A stretch of 64,000 nt of DNA from Actinocatenispora sp036503555 (GTDB lineage: Bacteria; Actinomycetota; Actinomycetes; Mycobacteriales; Micromonosporaceae). The notes beneath the pieces are model-generated. The model saw only the letters and a program-made list of their open reading frames with translations, was not told the origin of the DNA and made no database searches. A program made the position numbers and the translations under genes. The stretch lies in the NCBI GenBank assembly GCA_036503555.1, contig DASXWQ010000033.1, positions 1 through 64,000 on the forward strand, in the 5' to 3' direction. Below are positions 42,938 to 51,310 of this stretch, piece by piece (the first letter of the stretch is position 1; each line of letters begins with the position of its first letter).

Positions 42938-44161
42938 TCAGAAGACCTCGATGGCGACCGGGGCGCGGTGCCAGCCGAACGCGGTGGAGACCGCGGCGAG
43001 CGCGCCCGGGCGTACCTCCCGGACCCGGTCGGCGCCGGCGAGCGCGGCCAGCGGCGTACCGCCCAGGTAGGCCGCGCCCAGCGACGCGACCGGCAGCGCC
43101 ACGTCCGCCGGCGCGTCGGTACGCACGCACGCGGCACCGTCCGGCCCGGCGCGCAGGTGCCAGCGCCCGGCGTTCCCGGTGACCACGTCGTCGGTGACGT
43201 CGAGGACGACGTCCACGTCGGCCGCGTACCGGCGGGCGGCGAGCGCGCCCGGCACGTCGAGCACCCGCAGCCACAGGCCGTCGTCGATGCGCAGGCCGAG
43301 CCGGCGCGGGTCGCTCACCAGGTAGCGCAGCGGCTCGTCGACCGCCGCGAAGTCGTACTTGAGCCGGCGGGTCAGGTCGATGTCGAACAGGTACCCCCAG
43401 AGCGCCTGGTAGCCGGCGCGGTCGCGGGCCACGACCTCCTCCACGTGCACGACGCCGGCCGGGCCGGTCGCGTCGCCGTGCCGCCCGATCCGGTAGACCG
43501 CGTACCCGTCGGGGCCGTCGGCGCACTGGTGCAGGATCGTGCGCAGCCCGGACCTGCCCTCCCGCGAGTGCTCCAGGTCCGCCGCCTGGAACCGCCACAG
43601 CGCCGCCGGCCGGTCGGACACGCCGGGACGCCCGGCGCGCGCCGCCTCGTACACGGCGGCGAGGGTGTCGGTGGACTCCGCGTAGTCGACCTCGCGCAGC
43701 GTGCCGGACGACTCGCCGGCCGGCACGGTCAGCTCGCGCGTGTCGGCGTCGATCGACAGGTTCGCCGTGGCCGGGCCGTACCCGAATCGGCCGTAGATGA
43801 CCGGTTCGCTGGCCCACAGGATCGCGACGGGCTCGTCGGTACCGGCCAGCTCGGTGAGCTGCTTGGTCATCATCCGGCGCAGCAGCCCGCGGCGCCGGTG
43901 CGTGCCGAGTACGGACACGGCGGTGACGTGCGCGGCCGGCACCTCGCCGCCGGGTACGCCGAGCGTCCGGCGGGCCGACAGGGTGGTACCGACCACGCCG
44001 TCCGTTTCGTGCACCGCCGCGAGGGTACGGGAGGCCTCGAACAGGTCACGTTCCAGTTTCGCCTCGTCCTCGTGATGGTCCTTGCCGAACGCCTTCTCGA
44101 AGCACCGCTGGAACGGGTACACCTCGTCGGCGGTGATCGGCCTGATCTCGTAGGAGTCCAT
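42938..44161 (-). CDS. Eis-like GNAT family N-acetyltransferase
   Basis: 407 residues from ATG 44161, the usual Eis length. The N-terminal GNAT domain has the acetyl-CoA loop VTAVSVLGTHRRRGLLRRMM. A second GNAT-like domain and a sterol-carrier-like C-terminal domain follow, ending with the free carboxyl Phe that Eis proteins use in catalysis (VAIEVF). Eis enzymes acetylate aminoglycosides or protein lysines at several positions; the true substrate here is unknown. It is divergent from the kinase-like gene. Confidence 0.88.
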   Translation of the reverse strand: MDSYEIRPITADEVYPFQRCFEKAFGKDHHEDEAKLERDLFEASRTLAAVHETDGVVGTTLSARRTLGVPGGEVPAAHVTAVSVLGTHRRRGLLRRMMTKQLTELAGTDEPVAILWASEPVIYGRFGYGPATANLSIDADTRELTVPAGESSGTLREVDYAESTDTLAAVYEAARAGRPGVSDRPAALWRFQAADLEHSREGRSGLRTILHQCADGPDGYAVYRIGRHGDATGPAGVVHVEEVVARDRAGYQALWGYLFDIDLTRRLKYDFAAVDEPLRYLVSDPRRLGLRIDDGLWLRVLDVPGALAARRYAADVDVVLDVTDDVVTGNAGRWHLRAGPDGAACVRTDAPADVALPVASLGAAYLGGTPLAALAGADRVREVRPGALAAVSTAFGWHRAPVAIEVF

Positions 44162-44279
44162 CCGGCCTGTGTATCGCAGCCGCCGCGAGACCGCCTCGGA
44201 TTTCCCGCCGACACCGCCGATGCGGATTCGATCGGGCTGGATACCCTCGACAGACAGGCGGTGCGTTGAGGGGGTAGGG

Positions 44280-46175
44280 GTGGCCGAACTGCTCGACCTC
44301 GTGTGCGGCCCGGCGAGCCCGTTGCCGGAGACCCACCAGCGGTACCGGCTGGTGGCGCACATCGCGTCCGGTGGCCAGGCCGAGGTCTACCGGGCGGTCC
44401 GGCTGTCCGGCGGGGTCAGCTCGGCGCCGCTGACCGTCAAGGTCTTCCGGCTGAACGACTCGCGTACCCGGGCGGAGCAGCTCCGCTCGTGGGACAAGGG
44501 CGACGCGGTCCTGATGGACCTGAACAGTCGGGGCGTACCGGGCATCTGCCGGCGGGCCGACGGGTTCTACGGTCCGGCGCCGCACCCGCCCGGGCAGAAG
44601 CCGGTGCACCAGGAGCCCGAGCCGTACCAGGTGCTCGACTACCTGCCCGGCGTCAACCTCCGGGAGTACGTGCAGCAGCGCGGTGCGGGAGCGGCCGGCG
44701 CGCTGGACGCGGTCGGCACCCTTGACACCCTGGTACGTGCGCTCCTCGCGCTGCACCACCCCGCCGACCCGGGCGCGTCGCCGGTCGTCCACATGGACGT
44801 CAAGCCGTCGAACGTGCTGATCCTGCCGTCCGGCGAGGCCCGGCTGATCGACTTCACCGGCGCGCGCTACTTCCGGCCCGACCACATCACGACCATCGCG
44901 TACACCCGGGAGGCCGGGGGGCCGGAGGCGTTCAGCGGCCGGGTCGGCCCGGCGTACGACGTGCACGGGTTCGGCGCCGTGGCCTACTACATGGTCACCG
45001 GGGCGTTCCCGCGGACCGAGTCGCCGCAGCAGCCCGGCCCGGGCGACGCGCCGTTGCCGCCGTGGGCGATGCTGCGCCGGCACCCGGTGCTGGACAGCCA
45101 GCCGGCGCTGCGCGACCACCTGCTCGCGCCGCTCGCCGACCGGCCCGAGGACCGGCCCGGCACCGAGGAGCTGACCGCCTGGACGGCCCGGCTGGCCGAC
45201 CTGGTCGAGCGGTCGAACACCCCGGCGCACGGGCTCTACTGGGGCGTCTCCCGGTCGGCGCGGGTCGTCGGCCGCGCCGGCGTACGGTCCGAGCCGGTCG
45301 CGCCGGCCGGCGACTGGCAGCGCGTCGAGCGGCTGGAGCAGGAGGTCGTGGAGCTGCGTGCCGCGCTCAGCGACTCCCGCCCCCGTGCCGGCGCCGCATC
45401 GCAGTCCGGTTCCGTGTCGCCCGCCGCGGCCGGCGCCGCGTCGCATGCCGGTGCGCCGCCGGTGCCGACCGACCGTCCGCTCTGGCCGGACGCGCCGGCC
45501 GAGCCGGCCACCCAGCGCGCCGACGCCGTGCACCGGTCCGCGATGGACGCGACGCGGCCGGCGGCGGCCGACCCGACCCGGCCCACCGCGCCGGCCCGAC
45601 CCACCGCGATGACCCAGGCGTACGACCGGACGCGGGTCGCCGGCCCGGTGCCACCGGCGCCGCGCGACGGCGGCACCCGGGTGATGGCCGGCCCGGAGCG
45701 GTACGCGCGGCCCGAGCAGCAGCAGCGCGGTGTCGCGGCCGTACCGCAGGCGCCGCGGCGACCGGACGACGGGGACGACGGCGGGCCACCGGCGCCGCCC
45801 GAGCCGGACCGCGGGCTGCGGCCGCTGCCCGGCGCCCGGCTGGACACGCTGCGCCGGGGCATGGGGTTGTCGGTGACGGGCGCGCTGTTCGCGTTCGTCT
45901 GCTGGGGCATCTGGGCGATCGCGAACCGGCATGCGGAGTTCGTGAACAACCTGGTGATGTTCGTGCTCGCGCTGGCGATCGCGGTCGGCCTGTTCGCGCT
46001 GTGCCGCCTCGTCGGCCGGCTCGTGATCGAGGGGATGATGCACCGGTCCCGCGCCTCGGCCCGGCTGTCCCACCTCGCCGTCGGCATCTACCTCGTCATC
46101 ACCGGCATCAGCTTCGCGTCCCGCGTGAGCTGGATCAACTCCGCGTACAACTGGATCGTGCAGCAGATAGGTTGA
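44280..46175 (+). CDS. membrane-anchored Ser/Thr kinase-like protein
   Basis: 631 residues. A kinase domain (about 20-300) has a Gly loop (IASGGQAEVYRAV), Lys54 in LTVKVFRL, catalytic HMDVKPSNV (Asp about 173) and a metal site written DFTG (about 191) instead of DFG. A coiled segment (about 345) and a Pro/Ala-rich linker follow, then a C-terminal membrane region with three helices (about 530-630). Key Lys and both Asp are present, so activity is plausible though DFT is unusual. GTG 44280 has GAGGGGG. It ends 6 bp before pyrE. Confidence 0.8.
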   Translation: MAELLDLVCGPASPLPETHQRYRLVAHIASGGQAEVYRAVRLSGGVSSAPLTVKVFRLNDSRTRAEQLRSWDKGDAVLMDLNSRGVPGICRRADGFYGPAPHPPGQKPVHQEPEPYQVLDYLPGVNLREYVQQRGAGAAGALDAVGTLDTLVRALLALHHPADPGASPVVHMDVKPSNVLILPSGEARLIDFTGARYFRPDHITTIAYTREAGGPEAFSGRVGPAYDVHGFGAVAYYMVTGAFPRTESPQQPGPGDAPLPPWAMLRRHPVLDSQPALRDHLLAPLADRPEDRPGTEELTAWTARLADLVERSNTPAHGLYWGVSRSARVVGRAGVRSEPVAPAGDWQRVERLEQEVVELRAALSDSRPRAGAASQSGSVSPAAAGAASHAGAPPVPTDRPLWPDAPAEPATQRADAVHRSAMDATRPAAADPTRPTAPARPTAMTQAYDRTRVAGPVPPAPRDGGTRVMAGPERYARPEQQQRGVAAVPQAPRRPDDGDDGGPPAPPEPDRGLRPLPGARLDTLRRGMGLSVTGALFAFVCWGIWAIANRHAEFVNNLVMFVLALAIAVGLFALCRLVGRLVIEGMMHRSRASARLSHLAVGIYLVITGISFASRVSWINSAYNWIVQQIG

Positions 46176-46181
46176 GCGGCG

Positions 46182-46700
46182 ATGAACAGCGACCTCGCCG
46201 CGCGCGTCCAGCGGACCGCCCACCTGACCGGCACGTTCCGGCTGCGTTCCGGCGCCGTCTCCGACCGCTACTTCGACAAGTACCTCTTCGAGTCGGATCC
46301 GGTGCTGCTGCGTGAGGTCGGCGCCGCAGTGGCCGCGCTCGTACCGGACGGGGTGGACGCGCTGGCCGGGCTGGAGCTCGGCGGGGTACCGGTCGCCGTG
46401 GCGGTGGGGCAGGTGACCGGGCTGCCCACGCTGTTCGTACGCAAGCAGGCGAAGGACTACGGCACGTGCCGGCTCGCCGAGGGCGGCGAGGTCGCCGGCC
46501 GCCGCCTCGTCGTGGTGGAGGACGTGGTCACGACCGGCGGTCAGATCCTCGCGTCGACCGCGGCGCTGCGCGAGCTGGGTGCCGTCGTGGACACCGTGGT
46601 GTGCGTCGTCGACCGCGAGACCGGTGGCCGGGAAAACCTTGCGGCGCAAGGCATCGAGCTGCGCGCCGCGTTCACCGCGAGCCAGCTCGCGGCGGCCTGA
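46182..46700 (+). CDS. pyrE: orotate phosphoribosyltransferase
   Basis: 172 residues, the shorter actinobacterial/archaeal type. The PRPP-binding signature is LVVVEDVVTTGGQIL (about 108-122), with upstream FRLRSGAVSDRYFDKY and FVRKQAKDYGT flexible loop. It converts orotate and PRPP into OMP in pyrimidine synthesis. It lies directly behind the kinase-like gene and may be cotranscribed with it, away from the other pyr genes. Confidence 0.92.
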   Translation: MNSDLAARVQRTAHLTGTFRLRSGAVSDRYFDKYLFESDPVLLREVGAAVAALVPDGVDALAGLELGGVPVAVAVGQVTGLPTLFVRKQAKDYGTCRLAEGGEVAGRRLVVVEDVVTTGGQILASTAALRELGAVVDTVVCVVDRETGGRENLAAQGIELRAAFTASQLAAA

Positions 46701-46751
46701 CCGGGGATCCGGGCGCGACCCGCGCCGGTCCGGCGTGTCGGCGGTCGTCCG

Positions 46752-47162
46752 TCACGCCGGTGCCAGGCGCAGCAGGCCGGCGGCCGTCGGCCGGAAGCCG
46801 CAGCCGGCGTAGAACCCGGTCAGGTGCTCCTCGTAGTCGACGTGCAGCCATTCGGCGCCGGCGGCGCGCGCCTCACCGGCCGCCGCCCGTACGAGGCGGG
46901 TGCCGAGCCCGCTCCGCTGCTCGCCCGGGTGCACGGTCGTGTCCAGCACGAACGCGTGCCGGCCGCCGTCGCCCACCACGTTGACGAAGCCCACCAGCCG
47001 GCCGTCCCGGTGCGCCGCGACCCAGGTCAGGCTGCGCGCCAGGATCGGCCTCCACCGCGTCACGTCCCGGCCCGCCGCGGCCGGTGTGTCCCACGCCGCC
47101 GCGAACAGGTCGGCCATGGTCGCGTCGGACAGCGCCGGCCGGACCGTGAGTACCACCGCCAT
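46752..47162 (-). CDS. GNAT family N-acetyltransferase
   Basis: 136 residues from ATG 47162 (GGAGGT site). A single GNAT domain with the acetyl-CoA-binding loop VHPGEQRSGLGTRLVRAA and the C-terminal DYEEHLTGFYAGCGFRPT strand-helix. Substrate unknown. It is convergent with pyrE and divergent from the cupin gene, with only 47 bp between the two starts. Confidence 0.87.
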   Translation of the reverse strand: MAVVLTVRPALSDATMADLFAAAWDTPAAAGRDVTRWRPILARSLTWVAAHRDGRLVGFVNVVGDGGRHAFVLDTTVHPGEQRSGLGTRLVRAAAGEARAAGAEWLHVDYEEHLTGFYAGCGFRPTAAGLLRLAPA

Positions 47163-47197
47163 GTACGCACCTCCGGACACGATGGTCGGCGAATGGG

Positions 47198-47203
47198 TAG
47201 GTT
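47198..47203 (+). promoter_or_regulatory. -10 hexamer, leaderless start of the cupin gene
   Basis: TAGGTT ends 6 nt before the ATG at 47210; there is no ribosome site. Confidence 0.5.
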
Positions 47204-47209
47204 TCCGCA

Positions 47210-47554
47210 ATGCGGATGTTCCGGTTCGACGAGGACGTGGCGCGGCAGATCGGGCCGGGGTTCACCGGCGCCGGCGTACTCGGCGGGGACGCGGTCCACG
47301 TCGGTGTGCTGCGCGTGGCGGCGGGACACGAGATCCCGCGCCATCCGGCCGACCCCGACCAGGCGATGCTCGTGGTCGCCGGCCGCGGCGAGGTGTGCGG
47401 CGCCGACGGCGCGTGGCGGCCGATCGAGGCGGGCCAGGCCGCGGTGTGGCGGGCGGGGGAGCAGCACACGACGCGGGCGTACGAGGATCTGACGGTGGTG
47501 GTCGTCGAGATCGCCGACGCGCCGGTGCATCCCCGGGCGGTACCGCTGGGCTGA
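47210..47554 (+). CDS. small cupin-domain protein
   Basis: 114 residues forming one cupin barrel: GHEIPRHPADPDQAMLVVAGRGEV (cupin motif 1 with His but few metal ligands) and WRAGEQHTTRAYEDLTVVVVEI (motif 2). Proteins of this size serve as sensors or isomerases. Function unknown. It is probably expressed from a leaderless mRNA and is divergent from a GNAT gene. Confidence 0.82.
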   Translation: MRMFRFDEDVARQIGPGFTGAGVLGGDAVHVGVLRVAAGHEIPRHPADPDQAMLVVAGRGEVCGADGAWRPIEAGQAAVWRAGEQHTTRAYEDLTVVVVEIADAPVHPRAVPLG

Positions 47555-47641
47555 CGCGCGGTCCGCGGCGTCGGACCGGCACGCGTGGCCTGCGGCACGT
47601 CGGTGCGGTGGGCGGCGGCGGGATCGGCTAGTGTTGCCGTC

Positions 47642-47747
47642 GCGAAGGGGAGTAGCCCCCAATGTCGCGGTCGACACGCTGGCACCCGGTCTTTTGCCCG
47701 GAGGCCCGGCCGCGCGGCCCGGATCTCCGGGCGGGCGAGACCTTCGA
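47642..47747 (+). ncRNA. yybP-ykoY manganese riboswitch upstream of the Gdt1-like gene
   Basis: The hallmark AAGGGGAGTAGC (47645-47656) is closed by a P1 stem: CGAAGG (47643-47648) with CCTTCG (47741-47746), and the conserved GGGCGAGACC precedes the 3' strand. The 110 nt from here to the ATG at 47858 contain hairpins (CGGTCC/GGACCG next to the GAGAGG ribosome site) that could form the expression platform. The downstream Gdt1/UPF0016 family is a known partner of this Mn-sensing class. A -10 candidate TAGTGT is at 47629-47634. Confidence 0.88.
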
Positions 47748-47857
47748 TCCGGTGGTACCCCGAGGGGCCGGCCGCACGCGCGGACCGGTCCGACGATGCA
47801 GGGACCCGGATCGGAGTCCCCTGGGTGCTTCGGTCCGGTCTGGACCGAGAGGATGAG

Positions 47858-48445
47858 ATGTCCGCGATCTGGGCGAGTCTGGCGCTGAGCTTCGGCGTGA
47901 TCTTCGTGGCCGAGCTGGGCGACAAGTCGCAGCTCATGGCGTTGACGTTCGCGACGCGGTACAAGGCGCTGCCGGTACTGATCGGCATCACGGTGGCGAC
48001 CGCGGTCGTGCACGCGGTGTCGGTCGGCGTCGGGTACGGGTTGGGCACGGTGCTGCCGACCAACTGGATCTCGTTGGTGGCCGGCGTGGCGTTCCTGGTG
48101 TTCGCGGCGTGGACGCTGCGCGGCGACAAGCTGAGCGACGACGAGGAGCAGAAGGCGACCCGGTCGACGCGGTCGGCGATCGTCGCGGCGAGCGTCGCGT
48201 TCTTCCTGGCGGAGCTGGGCGACAAGACGATGCTGGCGACGATCACGCTGGCCACGCAGCACGGCTGGTTCGGTACGTGGCTGGGCTCGACGCTGGGGAT
48301 GGTCGCGGCGGACGCGCTGGCCATCGCGGTCGGCCGGCTGCTCGGCCGCAAGCTGCCCGAGCACATCATCCGGTACGGTGCCGCAGCCCTGTTCCTGATC
48401 TTCGGCGTCTGGCTGATCATCGAGGCGGTACGCAGCCTCACCTGA
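47858..48445 (+). CDS. Gdt1/TMEM165 (UPF0016) family manganese exporter
   Basis: 195 residues with six membrane helices and the duplicated family motif E-L-G-D-K-[ST] (VAELGDKSQLMA near residue 20 and LAELGDKTMLA near 120). In known cases these proteins move Mn2+ (or Ca2+) out of the cytoplasm. The preceding Mn riboswitch supports Mn export here: metal binding should switch the gene on. ATG 47858 has GAGAGGATGAG. Confidence 0.93.
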   Translation: MSAIWASLALSFGVIFVAELGDKSQLMALTFATRYKALPVLIGITVATAVVHAVSVGVGYGLGTVLPTNWISLVAGVAFLVFAAWTLRGDKLSDDEEQKATRSTRSAIVAASVAFFLAELGDKTMLATITLATQHGWFGTWLGSTLGMVAADALAIAVGRLLGRKLPEHIIRYGAAALFLIFGVWLIIEAVRSLT

Positions 48446-48514
48446 CGTGTCGCGCGGTTTGCGTACTCCCGGCAGGATGGGCGCCGATGTGACCGTCGCG
48501 GCGAGAGGTGCCTC

Positions 48515-49921
48515 ATGTACGACTACGACCTGTTGGTGCTGGGTTCCGGTCCGGGCGGGCAGAAGGCGGCGATCGCCGGGGCGAAGCTGGGCCGGCGGGT
48601 CGCCATCGTGGAACGGCGCACGATGGTCGGCGGGGTCTGCATCAACACCGGCACGATCCCGTCGAAGACGCTGCGCGAGGCGGTGCTCTACCTGACCGGG
48701 CACAGCCAGCAGGAGTTCTACGGGCAGAGCTACCGGCTCAAGGACGACATCTCGATCGGTGACCTGACCACGCGTACCCAGCACGTGATCGGGCGGGAGA
48801 TCGACGTGATCCGCAGCCAGCTCGCCCGCAACCACGTGACGATGCTCGTCGGCAGCGGACGGTTCCTGGATCCGCACACGCTGCTCGTCGACCCGGGTAC
48901 GGGTGAGGACCGGCAGGTCACGGCGGAGCGGATCGTGATCGCGGTCGGCACCCGCCCGGCTCGTCCGTCCACTGTGGACTTCGACGGCTCGACGATCGTC
49001 GACTCGGACCAGATCCTGTGCATGGACCGGATTCCCGGCTCGATGGTGGTGGTCGGCGCGGGCGTCATCGGCATCGAGTACGCGTCGATGTTCGCCGCTC
49101 TCGGCACGAAGGTGACGGTCGTCGAGAAGCGCGAGCGGATGCTCGACATGTGCGACCTGGAGGTCGTCGAGGCACTGAAGTACCAGTTGCGGGACCTGGC
49201 GGTGACGTTCCGGTTCCGGGAGACGGTGGCGCGGGTGGACCGGCGCAACGGCGGGACGCTGACCGTGCTGGAGTCCGGCAAGCGGATCCCCGCCGACACC
49301 GTCATGTACTCGGCGGGCCGGCAGGGCGTGACCGACGCGCTGGACCTGGGGAAGGCGGGCCTCGCCGCCGACCCGCGCGGCCGGATCGAGGTCGACGAGT
49401 ACTACCGGACGAGCGTCGAGCACATCTACGCGGTCGGTGACGTGATCGGGTTCCCGGCGCTCGCGGCGACGTCGATGGAGCAGGGCCGGCGCGCGGCGTA
49501 CCACGCGTGCGGCGAGCCGGTGGCCGGCACGTTGTCGGCGCTGCAACCGATCGGCATCTACACCATCCCCGAGATCTCGTACGTCGGGCGTACCGAGGAC
49601 GAGCTGACCGAGCAGTCCGTGCCGTTCGAGGTCGGCGTCTCCCGGTACCGGGAGCTGGCCCGCGGCGCGATCCTCGGCGACTCGTACGGAATGCTGAAGT
49701 TGCTGGTGCACGCGGAGAGCGTGGAGCTGCTGGGCGTGCACGTGTTCGGCACCGGCGCCACCGAGCTTGTCCACATAGGACAGACGGTGATGGGTTGCGG
49801 CGGCACCGTCGACTACCTGGTGGACGCGGTGTTCAACTATCCGACGCTGGCCGAGTCGTACAAGGTGGCGGCGCTGGACGCGATGAACAAGATGCGCGCG
49901 GTCGCCCGCCTCGCGGACTGA
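48515..49921 (+). CDS. sthA: soluble pyridine nucleotide transhydrogenase
   Basis: 468 residues. FAD-dependent disulfide-reductase fold: FAD motif LLVLGSGPGGQKAA, NAD motif VVVGAGVIGIEYASMF, and YAVGDVIG. The redox region reads GGVCINTGTIPSKTL, with one Cys and a Thr instead of the second Cys, which distinguishes SthA from dihydrolipoyl dehydrogenase. It moves electrons between NADPH and NAD. ATG 48515 has GAGAGGTG. A small unknown gene follows after 2 bp. Confidence 0.93.
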   Translation: MYDYDLLVLGSGPGGQKAAIAGAKLGRRVAIVERRTMVGGVCINTGTIPSKTLREAVLYLTGHSQQEFYGQSYRLKDDISIGDLTTRTQHVIGREIDVIRSQLARNHVTMLVGSGRFLDPHTLLVDPGTGEDRQVTAERIVIAVGTRPARPSTVDFDGSTIVDSDQILCMDRIPGSMVVVGAGVIGIEYASMFAALGTKVTVVEKRERMLDMCDLEVVEALKYQLRDLAVTFRFRETVARVDRRNGGTLTVLESGKRIPADTVMYSAGRQGVTDALDLGKAGLAADPRGRIEVDEYYRTSVEHIYAVGDVIGFPALAATSMEQGRRAAYHACGEPVAGTLSALQPIGIYTIPEISYVGRTEDELTEQSVPFEVGVSRYRELARGAILGDSYGMLKLLVHAESVELLGVHVFGTGATELVHIGQTVMGCGGTVDYLVDAVFNYPTLAESYKVAALDAMNKMRAVARLAD

Positions 49922-49923
49922 CG

Positions 49924-50235
49924 GTGGGCTTCTACGACACGCGGTGCATGGTCACCGGCCTCAACCTGCGCGTCATGGACGCCGCGCTGGTGCCGCTCGT
50001 CCCCGACGGCCACCGGTACGTGCCGGTCACGCTGGCGCCGCACGGCGCGGAGAACGGGTACGGCGTGGTCGACGGCGTCGAGGACGACGCGAACTCCGCG
50101 CTGGTGTTCGGCTACTTCCTGGACCGGATGCGCGACGGCCGGGCCCGGCGCGACTACGCCGACGTGCCGCTCCTCGGCCCGGTGCTCGACGCGTACGCGG
50201 ACAGGTGGGCGGACGAGCTGGCCGAGGCGGCGTAG
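49924..50235 (+). CDS. conserved hypothetical protein coupled to sthA
   Basis: 103 residues starting GFYDTRCMVTGLNLRVMDAALVPLV from GTG 49924, 2 bp after the sthA stop, so it is translationally coupled. It contains a single Cys near the start, and the middle (HGAENGYGVVDGVEDDANSALVFGYFLD) is rich in small and acidic residues. I recall similar small actinobacterial proteins beginning GxYDTRCMVxG but know no function. Being tied to sthA suggests a role in the same redox process; this is inference. Confidence 0.6.
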   Translation: MGFYDTRCMVTGLNLRVMDAALVPLVPDGHRYVPVTLAPHGAENGYGVVDGVEDDANSALVFGYFLDRMRDGRARRDYADVPLLGPVLDAYADRWADELAEAA

Positions 50236-50293
50236 GCAGGCGCGGGGATCGTGTCGCTCGGCGTGTCCACCGCTGCCACCTCGGGTGGCGCGG

Positions 50294-51310
50294 TCAGAAC
50301 GTGACGAGGACCTTGCCCGGGGTCGGTGTCGCGGCCAGCGCGGTGAACGCGGCGGGCGCGTCCGCGAGCGGTACCTGTTTCTCGATCAGCCCGGCCAGCT
50401 CCGGCGGGCACGTGGCGACCCAGGCCGCGGCGGCGCGGAAGTCGTCCGCGGAGTACGAGAAGGAGCCGACGACGCTGCGTTCCTCGGTGCTGATCGCGAA
50501 CGCGCCGAGTTCGACGCGCGGCGCGCCCATGCCGACCAGCACGACGCGTCCGCCCAGGGCGGTCGCGGCCAGCGCGTCGGCGAGGGTGGCGGACAGGCCG
50601 ACGGCGTCGACCGCGACGCTCGCCGGGCCGCCGAGCACGGCACGCACCCGCTCGGGTACGTCGCCGCCGGTCGGGTCGAGGACGTCGGCGCCGAGGGTGG
50701 CGCAGAGCGCCCGGCGCCCGCGGTCCGGCTCGCTGACCACGACGCGGGTCGCGCCGGACCGGCGGGCGGCGAGGACGACGGCCTGCCCGATCGGACCGCC
50801 GCCGGACACCAGCACGGTGTCCCCCGCGCCCACGTCGCCCCGGCGTACGGCGTGCCAGCCGACGGCGACCGGCTCGACCAGCGCCCCGTACGCGGCGGGC
50901 ATCGTGTCGGGCAGCTCGACCACGTTCGTCGCCGGTACCACCAGGAGGTCGGCGAACGCGGCGCTTCGCGCCGGGGCCACGCCGATCACGTACCCCTCCG
51001 GGCAGTGCTGCGGGTTGCCGGCGGCGCACGCCGGGCAGGCGCCGCAGGAGACGACCGGGTTGACGGTGGCGAGCCCGCCGACGGTCAGGTCGGTGACGCC
51101 GTCGCCGAGCGCGGCGATCCGGCCGACCGTCTCGTGCCCCATCACCTGGCCGGGCACCCGGCGGCCGTTGGCGCCGGTGAAGCCGTGCAGGTCCGACCCG
51201 CAGATCCCGGTGGCGAGGGTACGGATCAGCACCTCGCCCGGACCCGGCGCCGGGTCCGGGCGCTCCGCGACGACCATCTCGTGGAAGTCCTTGAGTACCA
51301 ACGCCTTCAC
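50294..51310 (-). CDS. zinc-dependent medium-chain alcohol/polyol dehydrogenase
   Basis: 338 residues. Catalytic zinc ligands in ICGSDLHGF and GHETVGRI; structural zinc Cys set in CGACPACAAGNPQHC; Rossmann motif VLVSGGGPIGQAVVLAAR. It is similar in type to threonine/galactitol/sorbitol dehydrogenases. ATG 51310 overlaps the end of the DapA-family gene by ATGA, so the two act together. In the context of an enolase-superfamily dehydratase and an IclR regulator, it probably oxidises a sugar or sugar-acid hydroxyl. Confidence 0.87.
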   Translation of the reverse strand: MKALVLKDFHEMVVAERPDPAPGPGEVLIRTLATGICGSDLHGFTGANGRRVPGQVMGHETVGRIAALGDGVTDLTVGGLATVNPVVSCGACPACAAGNPQHCPEGYVIGVAPARSAAFADLLVVPATNVVELPDTMPAAYGALVEPVAVGWHAVRRGDVGAGDTVLVSGGGPIGQAVVLAARRSGATRVVVSEPDRGRRALCATLGADVLDPTGGDVPERVRAVLGGPASVAVDAVGLSATLADALAATALGGRVVLVGMGAPRVELGAFAISTEERSVVGSFSYSADDFRAAAAWVATCPPELAGLIEKQVPLADAPAAFTALAATPTPGKVLVTF

